Assembly (NCBI GenBank): GCA_947095585.1
Contig: OX352763.1
Coordinates: 21,439,462 to 21,503,461 of the forward strand
From: Nephrocerus scutellatus
Lineage: Eukaryota; Arthropoda; Insecta; Diptera; Pipunculidae
Direction: 5' to 3'
Length of the DNA: 64,000 nucleotides
Under the pieces are notes generated by a model. That model saw nothing but the letters and a program-made list of their open reading frames with translations. It did no database searches and was not told the DNA's origin. The translations under genes were made by a program, and so were the position numbers. Shown here piece after piece: positions 54,958-64,000 of this stretch (the first letter of the stretch is position 1; every line of letters begins with the position of its first letter).

Positions 54958-56826
54958 ATGTTAAATGCTTCAGAAAGTTGCCGAATTTGTTTAGAGATCT
55001 CGGATGTATTTTTTGACTTTAATGAAGAATTTTATACAACCAACGAGGAGATTCCGTTGACTTTTCTGGAGTGTTTTGTAGAAACTACACAAGTTGATAT
55101 TGATCCATTGGAAGACAAATTTCCTCGGCGTCTATGTCATAGTTGTGGTTTAGAGCTTCAGTCAAGTTATGATTTCATTAAAAGAGCTCAAAATGCAGAT
55201 AAAATTTTGCGGGATAATCCAAATGCACTAAAAGATCTAGGTGTCATTAAGTCACTCACTGGACAAAATGTAAAAGAAGCATTATTTATAAGTAATAATG
55301 ATAAATACTATAAATTATTTTAATACCAGAAATCTCCAAGTATAACAGTTGAAGAATTGAATGGATGTAACTCCTTGGCATCAGAAACGCCTACGGATTT
55401 TCCTGATCAAGAACCTCAAAATAATGTTTTAGACTCTTGTGGTACGAGAACCACATGAATGACTAATTTTAAATATTAATAACATTTTGATTATATTTTT
55501 GTGTTTTCAGATGAAGAAGTTCTTTCTTGCCCTGAATGTAAAGAAACTTTTTATTCTCAATTAGTTCTAAATCTGCATATGAATAGATTACATAAATCTA
55601 AATCAACTGTGAGTCAAGATAGCCAAGATGAAGTTTTAGAAGAAAAAATATATCCTTCTTTGCATCCATTGGATCCTTTAATTGCCGATATACTATCAGA
55701 CCAACAATTTGATTCGTATTTTGGAGGTAAACTAGGGCATAGCTTAAGTCTTAAAAGTTATATTTTATTTTGATTTTACTTTTTTGTGTGTAGCGAAAAA
55801 ACAATGCAAGCTTTGTGGATTGATATTATTTGACGGAATAGAAATTTGGACGCATATGCGTACGGTTCACAAAAAAAGAGTTACAGGAAACCGTAAATGC
55901 GATGTTTGTGGAAAAACTGTTCCCAATATTCAGGAACATATGGAAAAACATTTAATCACCAATTCAACTACAGATTTTGAACAACCTGTACAGGAAAAGA
56001 AAATCAAAAAATCTGTCATTCGTGAATCCGATGAAGAGGACAACAATACGAACGCGACTGAAGAACAATTTCATTGCTCGAAGTGTCGTGAGTTGTAATA
56101 TTATTTCTTGTGTTTATAAATTAAGCAATTTTTTCCATTACAGCTAAAATTTTTTTGAAACTAAAATGTCTACGATCCCATGAAAGAATAAACCACGCGG
56201 TCAGAGTCAAAAATTTTTCCTGTACTTTGTGTCCGAAAAAGTTCTATACTAAGAGTGCGCTAAAAGTTCATATGATCTGCCATAATAAAACAGAGAATTG
56301 TAAATGCGATATATGTGGCAAGAGGTTTTTACGCAAATGGGGACTTAACCGACACTTAATTATGCACAACGGCGGCAAAGTTAAATGCGCCATATGTTCA
56401 CAACCTTTTCCAGATAATCGTGAATTGCGAGTTCATATGCTTTCACATACACATGAAAAACGATTTATGTGTGAGATATGTGGTAAAAGTTTTGCTTTGC
56501 AAGGACCTTTATCTTATCACATGCGACGGCACACAGGCCAAAATTTTTCTTGCAAATATTGTGACAAAGTCTTTTTGTCGCAAGACTCATTAAGACAGCA
56601 CTTATATAAGCATACAGGATATCCCTTTCTGTGCCCAAGACCCGATTGTAAACGGGGTTATGATACAAGAAGAAGGTAAAATTTGGTTTGTTCTACCTAA
56701 ATTATAGAATAAAATATTTTGTCTTTTAGATTAACGGAGCATATGAAGAAAAAACACGATTCGGAATTAACACGTGAAGAGTTGCGTGATATATACAGTA
56801 AAATTGAAAATTCGCGATTAAAATAA
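54958..56826 (+). CDS. ZAD-7: ZAD plus 10 C2H2 zinc fingers
   Basis: Inferred exons are 54958-55269, 55330-55441, 55511-55726, 55794-56087, 56144-56675 and 56730-56826, giving 520 residues in frame. The start MLNASESCRICLE lies directly before the ZAD, whose second pair is LCHSCGLELQSSYDF. Ten fingers include a very short one (CDVCGKTVPNIQEH, 9 residues between Cys and His) and CGKSFALQGPLSYH. The last finger has C-x4-C spacing (CPRPDC), split by the last intron. The end is IENSRLK. Exon lengths and intron positions match ZAD-8 and the 3' half of ZAD-5. An upstream in-frame ATG at 54907 is possible but unconserved. Confidence 0.9.
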
Positions 56827-59038
56827 GTGTTAGTCTTAATATATAAAAAAATTAAACTTTGTATTCTGTTCACCATGAACTCGAAGACCGTTCATCCGAT
56901 GAAGCTGAAAATTTTGGGATAGTTGCGGTGGGGGTTTCTAGGAGGTTGGTGTGCGGCTGGTGTTTTGGTGGTTGGCGTGGCTGTGCCGAGGGATTGTTTG
57001 AATGAGATCAACTCGAAGAGGAGGTTCTTAGGCTGTTTAATACCGCTGTAACTTTAGTGGTGTTTCTGGTGGGGCGGAGGAGTTTTTAGGTCTTGGTGGT
57101 TCTTAGGTGATCTTTGTGGATTTTGGTTAGGATGGGTCAATTGAAGTCTTGAATGTGGACTTAAGAGTGTCTTGGTGGTGCTTGGAGTATCTCGAGGGTG
57201 TAATAAAGCTAGTAATTTGGCGGGTGCTGATTATGGTAGGGGATATTTCTGGTGGGGTGGCGTGGGTTTTATGTCTTAGAATTGAAGGCTAATACTTCCG
57301 GGTTGCTAACGATAGTGGGGTGTGATATGGCTGTAACTTGGTGGCTCGCTCTAAGGACAATTGTAATTCAGTCTAAAGGCTTAAATAAGAGTAATTACCG
57401 AAAGAACCGGTTTTTTTATATTTTCCTCCTAACACTGAATAAAAAAAACTCAAAATTATGCCATCACAGAGCGCCAAACAATAGTTTTATTTTTTAAACC
57501 AATTCCCATCAAATTGTGACTGACAATAGTCGAAATGTACGAGTGGACAGGCAAGCAAACACGCAAGCAACAATTCCTTTTCGCTAATAATTCTTATTAC
57601 AAGAGGTAAGTTTGGTTGCTTTTTGAATTCTCTATATTAACATGCGAGCCTGCGTCTAGCTGGCTGGCAAAATCTTGTGATCAGTTTTTAACCAACTCCC
57701 TAAAGCCCGATTTTATTCAAACTGTCCTGTGTGTATTTCCGGTGACAACACTTTCTATTAAGATTGTACGGGCCGCGGGGTTCCTATACCATTACTTTCT
57801 TTGACATTGTAAAAGGAAGTAAAGTTATCATGAAAATTTTCAAACTCGTGATTTTTGCAGTTTTACTCATTTCTGCAACTCTTGAGTCAGAAAAAGCAAA
57901 CAAAAATCTGTCTGTGTTCACTCTACAGCCTCTACGTTTGTAAAAGAAAGTCGTGTGTGGTTACACCTCAATTTTTTTTAATTAATCATGCCATATAGCG
58001 GCATCATATCACCTCATACTATATTGACTGTGTGCAGCGCTGGACCTACAATTTAAGGCCGGCTCCGAACGGCGAATTGAGAAGCTTTCCGTGACAAGTC
58101 ATTACTCTCGGAACCCCATTCGCGAGAGGTGGGACACCGTGAAAAATACTTTTGGTGTTACTAGCCCACCTTATTGCCGTGACGCAAGTCATTCAGTCAG
58201 ATGTTCGGTGGCAATAAGTTTATGTATAAAAAAAAATTCACGGTATCCGAGTCAAGTCACCCACCACGTCAACACCCTCAACACCATTACCACACTAACC
58301 CTTTACAAACACCAACCCCAACCGTTCCCACCACATCACAAAGTTTCAGCTATATCGCATACCGAGATAGCTAATTATTATTTGAGAGCGTTAACTAGCA
58401 GCCATCTGATAATCACGCCCTCTTCCACGCGTTTTGGCAAGCTTTCAGTCGGAGGAAATGTGGAAATGTCAAAATTAAGCTACCAGCGGCTGAAAAAAAA
58501 GTAAAAAAACTGTAGTGTCATACAGGATTTATCGCCAAACTCAGTTGGCTAAAGTCATAAACTGCAATTAAAACCATATATTTAGTGATATTTTGAACTT
58601 TACTACATAATTTATTGCGCAAAACAATAATTACTTTTACTAACTCTGTGGTGATTACCATAATAGCCAATTAAAGTGATTTATTTAGGACAACTTATTT
58701 GATATTATAATATTCACTTAAACAATTATATATTTATTAATAACTTGTAATTATTATAATAAACAATAATAAAAATAATAAATAATTAATTCATTTTTGA
58801 ATTTATTACTCTTACCGCAACATAGGTTTTTCTTCCGAGACACCCTGTATTCCTGTAATAAGTATGGGTATTTATCAACCTCGAAAATGTATTTATTGTC
58901 GTTTGTTCTAGCACCTAGCCTAGTAGAGTACAAGTTGTTTATGGGGGTATTTCTAGGTGTAGTGGGTAATATAATTTAGTGCTTTTAATTGCTGCTGTTT
59001 GGTTTTTGGTTTATTGGTTTATTTTACAGTTTTTAAAC
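56827..59038. other. Intergenic between ZAD-7 and ZAD-8
   Basis: Contains a G/T-rich stretch (about 56930-57360), one family C unit (57700-57790), an inverted family B piece (57820-57930) and a SINE body (58060-58165). The duplicated upstream region of ZAD-8 (58560-59038) aligns in part with 54510-54957. No gene seen. Confidence 0.6.
58060..58165 (-). mobile_element. SINE body without tRNA head
   Basis: GAATTGAGAAGCTTTCCGTG, ATTACTCTCGGAA, CGCGAGAGGTGGGACACCGT and GAAAAATACTTTTGGTGTTA match 11345-11440. The match stops where the tRNA-like head should begin, so this copy has lost or never had its internal promoter. Confidence 0.7.
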
Positions 59039-60909
59039 ATGTTATACGCTTCAGAAAGTTGCCGAATTTGTTTAGAGACCTCGGATGTATTTTTTGACTT
59101 TAATGAAGGTTTTCCTACAACCAACGAGGAGATGCCGTTGACATTCTTGGAATGTTTTGTAGAAACCACACGAATTGATATTGATCCATTGGAAGACAAA
59201 TTTCCCCGGCGTTTATGCCGTAGTTGTGGTTTAGAGCTTAAGTCAAGTTATGATTTCATTAAAAGAGCTCAAAATGCAGATAAAAATTTGCGGGCCAATC
59301 CAAATCCACTAAACGGTCTGGGTGTTATTAAGTCACTTACCGGACAAAATGTACAAAAAATATAAAAATTATTTATAATTAATAATTAATTAATTCAATA
59401 TTAGAAATTCGAGGACATTATTGGATGTAACTCTTTGGCAATTGGAAGATCTGTGGACCTTCCTAATCAAAAACCTCAAAATAATGATTTAGAAGTAGAT
59501 ACAAAAATATTAGACACTGGTGGTACGGGTACTATGAATGAATGATTTTAAATATTAATAACATTTTGATAATAATTTTGTGTTTTCAGATGAAGAAGTT
59601 CTTCCTTGCCCAGAATGTAAAGAAACTTTCTTTTCTCAGTTAGTTCTAAATCTGCATAGGAGTAGATTACATAAACTTGAATCAACTGTGATGCAAAACC
59701 ATCAAGAAAACCATGAGGAGGTAGACGAAAAAATATATCCCTCGTTGCGTCCATTAGATCCTTTAATTGCCGATATACTATCAGACCAACAATTTGTTTC
59801 ATGTTTTGGAAGTGAGTTAAGGCATAGCTTAAGTTTTTTTTAAATTTAATTTCAATTTGCCTTTTTTTGTTTCCAGAGAAAAAACAATGCAGACTTTGTG
59901 GATTGACATTCTGTGATGGGAATGAAGTTTGGCCGCATATGCATACGGTTCACAAAGAGAGAGTTACAGGAAAGCGCAGATGCGATGTTTGTGGAAAAAC
60001 TGTTAACAATATTCAGGAACATATGGCAAAACATTTAATCACCAATTCAACCTCAGATTTTGTTCAACATGTAGAGGAAAAAAAACGCAAAAAATTAGTC
60101 ATTAGCGAGTCTCATGAAAAGCGCAACAACATGGAGGATAGTGAAAAAAAATTTCATTGCTCGAAGTGTCGTGAGTTGTAATATTATTTCTTGTGTTCAT
60201 AAATTAAGCAATTTTTTCCACTCTATAGCTAAACAGTTTTTGAAAATACAATATCTAAAATGGCATATAAGAGTAAACCACTCGGTCAGAGTCAGAAATG
60301 TTTGCTGCACCTTGTGTCCGAAGAAGTTCTATACTAGGTATTTGCTAAAAGTTCATATGATATCCCATAATAAAACAGAACATTGTAAATGTGATCTATG
60401 TGGCAAGAGATTTTTACGCAAATGTGGACTTAAACGACACTTAATTATGCACAAAGGTGGCAAGGTTAAATGTACTATATGTTCACAACCTTTCCCAGAT
60501 AATCGAGAATTGCGAGTTCATATGCTTTGGCATACACGTGAAAAACCATACATGTGTGAGGTTTGCGGTAAAAGTTTTGCATTGCAAGCACCTTTATCGT
60601 GTCATATGCGACAACATACTGGACAGAAATATTCTTGCAAATTTTGTGACGTAGTTTTTTTGACACAAGGTTCATTAAGAAAGCACTTATATAAGCACAC
60701 AGGGTATCCCTTTATGTGTCCAAGAGTCGATTGCAAACGGGGTTTTGATACAAAAAAAAGGTACCAATTTGGTGTTTAACTATTAATAAGACTACATTTT
60801 ATTTTTTTTTAGATTAATAGAGCACTTAAAGAATAAGCACAATTCGGAATTAACAAGGGAAGAGTTGCGTACCATATATAGTAAAATTGAAAATTCACGA
60901 TTACAATAA
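59039..60909 (+). CDS. ZAD-8: ZAD plus 10 C2H2 zinc fingers, tandem copy of ZAD-7
   Basis: Inferred exons are 59039-59350, 59405-59522, 59590-59811, 59877-60170, 60229-60760 and 60813-60909, giving 524 residues in frame. The ZAD reads MLYASESCRICLE to LCRSCGLELKSSYDF. Exons 1, 4, 5 and 6 are the same length as in ZAD-7. Exon 2 is 6 bp longer, and exon 3 is 6 bp longer by use of a shifted GTGAGT donor. Finger changes include CGKSFALQAPLSCH (Gly to Ala and Tyr to Cys) and CDVVFLTQGSLRKH. The tail ends IENSRLQ. A recent duplicate, open throughout, so probably functional. Confidence 0.9.
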
Positions 60910-61284
60910 CTAAAATAAATGTCATTACTATTTTCCAATTAAACTGTGTTGACATTATTCTTGGTCTAACTTATATTAAATTATTTGGGAGTTCCAAAAA
61001 ACATAAAAAAACATGTGTACCAGCCTTTATGTATATTGGTGGTTAATAATAGCTTTCAATTTCTTGTAAAAATGGTAGGCTGTGTCGTCTACACGCCCGC
61101 GAAGGTATTGAGCGTGATGACGTTTATTTTTTTTATTATTTTTAATTAATTTTTAAGTAGATACATTTAACTTAACAGGCAGAGCTTTGGATATTCAGTT
61201 TTTAAAGCTCCTACAATGTATGCTGTTATAAAATAATTTCCGAGTTCAAATATTTTAATTCAATTAAACAAGAAGCTGTTTCAA

Positions 61285-61530
61285 TCAGATTTTCGAATAT
61301 AAAATATCTACAAGCCCATGTAAGAGAAGCCACTCGGTCAGAGCCAAAAGTGTTTGCTCTACCTTGTTTCCGAAGAAGTTCTTTACTAAGTATTTGCTTA
61401 ACGTAAAATTTGGTTTGTTATACCTAAATTATAGATTTAAATATTTTTCTTTTAGCATTTTTTCTTTCTTTCTTTGAGCAATAAAAAAAGAATCACAATT
61501 CGGTATTAACAACTGTACAGTAGCATGATA
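61285..61530 (+). pseudogene. Broken third copy of the ZAD-7/8 finger exon
   Basis: AAAATATCTACAAGCCCATG onward corresponds to the start of the ZAD-7/8 finger-array exon (CACTCGGTCAGAG, CCGAAGAAGTTCT.TACTA, TATTTGCT). It then jumps to that exon's following intron (GTAAAATTTGGTTTGTTATA, CCTAAATTATAG) and a decayed last exon (AATCACAATTCGGTATTAAC). So about 430 bp of fingers was deleted, and Cys codons are lost (TGTTTCCGAAG). No ZAD part was seen upstream. Confidence 0.8.
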
Positions 61531-62809
61531 TTTAATTAAGTTTTAATATTTAAAGATTTTTTTTAAATTGCCTTATCTGATGAAACTGATCCATCTTATG
61601 CAATAGATCGTCTTAGCTCGAAAATTGTCAAAATTGATCATTTAAGCAACAAATCTAGAACCATTGATTTACTAATTAGTGGTGAACTAGTGAACGAATT
61701 CTACATATAATAATGTGAATCCAATATCTATCATTCGAAGGTTGCAGAATAAGCATACTAATTAGCTTCTAATCTTTGACCTCTGTTTACTGCTAAATAC
61801 AATTTTTGCGGTAGTGCTAAACATATTTGAAAGCAACATTTTGCCATTTATGGTCAAGTTCAATATGCCAGAAAAGAAAAAAAAATTCATAAATGCAGAA
61901 AAATTAACGTACGCTTTGAAGTAACTTAAAACTATTATTCGTTCAATTCGACATTATATTAAATTAGTTGAGTATGTAAAAATTTCGGCTTTCAAATGAC
62001 GTCACTTTGTCGTAATTACGACAAAACGCGATAAGCCATACGACTAGTCGTAATTTTGACTGAATTGTTGTTGTTTAAGTCGAACACCTATTTGGAGCTC
62101 GACTGGGAAATAAATGTAATTAAAATTATTATTTCTGTATGTAATCGAACCCGTAAATAACTTTTAAGTAATAATTTTTAATTATATTAATGTTAATTAT
62201 AAAATTATCACATAAATTTAAAAAAATATATATTCAAATGCTATTGAATGACGCCAGCAGCGTTTGTTTAGTAACTACGTATTTGTAATTTTGTCAATAA
62301 AAATATCGTTGCTCCCATAGAAAAATAAAAATATTAGTTATGTATATAAAAAAATAAAAATATTTTTAAATATTCAAAAAAATAAGCAAGTACATATATA
62401 CAACAACAAAACATACATTCGAAATGGAATGGAAACACTGCGAGTTAGCGCCGCCATGTTATTAACCTATGGCTAAGGCCACGCACTGAGCGGCAGAGCG
62501 GCAATCTTAAGCGGCAAGTGGCCATTGAGCGATAATTCTTAGGTGATTAGTTGAATAGTTGTGAAAGTGTCGTCGTCGAGTGCTGCTAGCCGCAGTGTTG
62601 TACAAGAAAGTCGGTTTAACATTTACAAAATTTAATGTTTAAAAAAAAACAGCCCATAAAAATCAAAATTCTAGCTCTAGTTTCGTGGAGTTAATTTGGG
62701 TTTAACGAAACTAACTCGAATTCCATGCATATAAACCTGAGTTAATTCTGGATTAATTCGTCCATGGAAACTAACGTAAATTTTATTTTTTGTAAAACTC
62801 TGCTCCAGA

Positions 62810-62990
62810 TTTTTTTTTGCTGTCAAGTTGTTCGTTTCCATTTCAAAACGACTCTACCGTAGAGCTAAAACAACTCTTGATATTTTGGGAGATTTACCCC
62901 TCTTTATACTAGCACAACAACAACACATGCAACAACAAAATGTAAACAAAAGATTTTTTCGATTTCCTTTTTGAAAAGTTCTGCGGTCGA
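62810..62990 (-). repeat. Dispersed repeat family A, inverted copy
   Basis: The reverse complement of the family A order: GCTGTCAAGTTGTTCGTTTC, CTACCGTAGA, GATATTTTGGGAGATTTACC, CCCTCTTT, ACAACACATGCAACAACAA and TGTAAACAAAAGATTTTTTC. Confidence 0.72.
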
Positions 62991-63835
62991 GCGCGCTCTG
63001 GGGTAGTTTTTATGAAAAAAAAAAATTAACATAAATAATTACACATTCGTTTACAGAGCTTTCACATATATTGAAATCTTAACAACAACAAAAGCAAATA
63101 ATTCACATCCGGCCCGAAAAATAGCTAACTTCATTCAGTATTTTTACGAAAAAGTTAAAAGTTTGTTAACTTTTGTCTAAATATTACCAAAAATTTCGTT
63201 TTCTTAAAATTAAAATCTTACGTTTTTCATTGTGAGAGCTCTGGTACAGATTTTTTGAACAATGAAATAAAATAAAGAACTCGGTTTAATGATCACTAGA
63301 AATAGAAATAGGTAGCAGTGTGCTTATTCTTATTTCAAAGCCGAAGGAAAAGCTTGAGTAATTTCTCCCCTTTTTTAAGATACCCATAATGTCGTTCTTT
63401 TTTCGTTTTTAGAAATCAGTTTCGAAGCTGAGATTTTTTCTCGGCAAATCGAACCTGAAAGACGAGAATCATTTGCTTACATTGTTTTGTTGTTGTTGTA
63501 GCAGCAGGTCTGTTGAACCTAGTGCTGGATGTGTGTGAAACACTGGAGTCCTTTCGGTGGTAGAACCGACATTGGACATTGTTTTGTTTCATGTTTTGTT
63601 ATTGTATTTAGTAAAAAGTGGTAAAGCATAAGTTATAATGGACATTTGCCAGCATGAGCATGCATAGGAGAATTTGCAAATAAACAGAAAGTAATAAACA
63701 GAAAGTGTATTTTTTTTATTTCATTGTGGACATTAACGCATTGCCAAGTGAGAACTCCCCGATAGACTTGCGCTACGGCAACGATGTAAAATTAAAATAA
63801 AAATTAAAAAATCGAAGGAATGTAATTTATAATCT

Positions 63836-63985
63836 ATATATATAAAACAAAGTCGGGTTAGTTACACCATTTATAACTCGAGAACGGCTGGACCGATTTT
63901 TATGATTTTTGTTTTGTTGGATTTGTCTCCGCCAGGAATAGCATAATAGCTATTAAAACATCGGAAAAATTCACAAAATAAAATC
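63836..63985 (+). mobile_element. Helitron-like 5' end (tentative)
   Basis: TCTATATATATAAAAC followed by CACCATTTATAACTCGAGAA and CGGCTGGACCGATTTTTATG. The TC...TATATATAAA start and the ACGGCTGGACCGATTTTTATG phrase are common at 5' ends of insect Helitrons. No replicase/helicase is visible and the window ends shortly after. Confidence 0.4.
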
Positions 63986-64000
63986 GTGTAGAAAATTCAT

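Larger units (their letters stand above)
60910..64000. other. Right flank: pseudogene, AT-rich DNA and repeats
   Basis: Beyond the pseudogene, no gene is seen. Repeats: an inverted family A copy (62810-62990), a second family A copy (63420-63500), a segment near 63630-63715 shared with 53430-53500 (ATAATGGACATTTGCCAGCAT), and a Helitron-like end at 63836. Confidence 0.6.

Overview
This is eukaryotic nuclear DNA from an insect, most likely a higher (brachyceran, perhaps acalyptrate) fly. The evidence is AT-rich non-coding DNA, short GT-AG introns, several intronless conserved genes (wurst/DNAJC22, ZC4H2, small Maf, NRDE2), and eight genes of the arthropod-specific ZAD-C2H2 zinc-finger class. 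The species cannot be fixed from sequence alone. Exons were assembled by hand from splice signals and reading-frame continuity. Every assembled multi-exon gene closes in frame, but no transcript evidence was available.

Layout. 0-1.6 kb holds non-LTR retrotransposon debris, then the first coding exon of an ILRUN homologue (minus; the rest lies left of the window). At 4.7-5.8 kb is wurst/DNAJC22 (minus). At 8.1-10.7 kb is ZAD-1 (plus). At 10.9-12.6 kb are non-LTR relics and a tRNA-derived SINE. ZC4H2 (minus) is at 13.8-14.7 kb and ZAD-2 (plus) at 16.5-18.4 kb. Small Maf (minus) is at 18.7-19.2 kb, ZAD-3 (plus) at 21.1-23.2 kb and NRDE2 (minus) at 23.3-26.2 kb. ZAD-4 (plus) is at 28.0-31.4 kb, with a SINE in one intron. 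A repeat block fills 31.7-34.7 kb. ZAD-5 (minus) spans 34.8-47.6 kb with 20 inferred coding exons. ZAD-6 (plus) is at 50.4-51.7 kb. ZAD-7 (54.96-56.83 kb) and ZAD-8 (59.04-60.91 kb) are a recent tandem pair, followed by a broken third copy at about 61.3 kb. The last 2.5 kb is repeats.

The most unusual object is ZAD-5. Its ZAD exon has no start codon of its own. It is preceded, in matching phase and orientation, by an array of four paralogous Myb/SANT-like exons, each usually accompanied by two short acidic linker exons. All thirteen internal exons of the array are phase 1-1, so any can be skipped or duplicated without frameshift. The predicted product is Myb x4 - ZAD - C2H2 x10, about 1,197 residues. 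This resembles the vertebrate SCAN-Myb-C2H2 protein ZSCAN29 in concept, but here the ZAD is internal. The three largest introns of the array are filled with transposon debris.

The eight ZAD genes share one gene plan: a ZAD exon, an acidic linker, an N-terminal finger group, a finger-array exon of almost constant length (532-538 bp, phase 1 in and phase 2 out), and a last intron that splits the final finger. This points to local duplication from one ancestor. ZAD proteins generally homodimerise through the ZAD and bind DNA through the fingers. The non-ZAD genes between them (wurst, ZC4H2, small Maf, NRDE2, ILRUN) are ordinary conserved cellular genes with no evident joint pathway. Much of the remainder is MITEs, a tRNA-derived SINE family, non-LTR fragments, LTR-like sequences and a MULE fragment.
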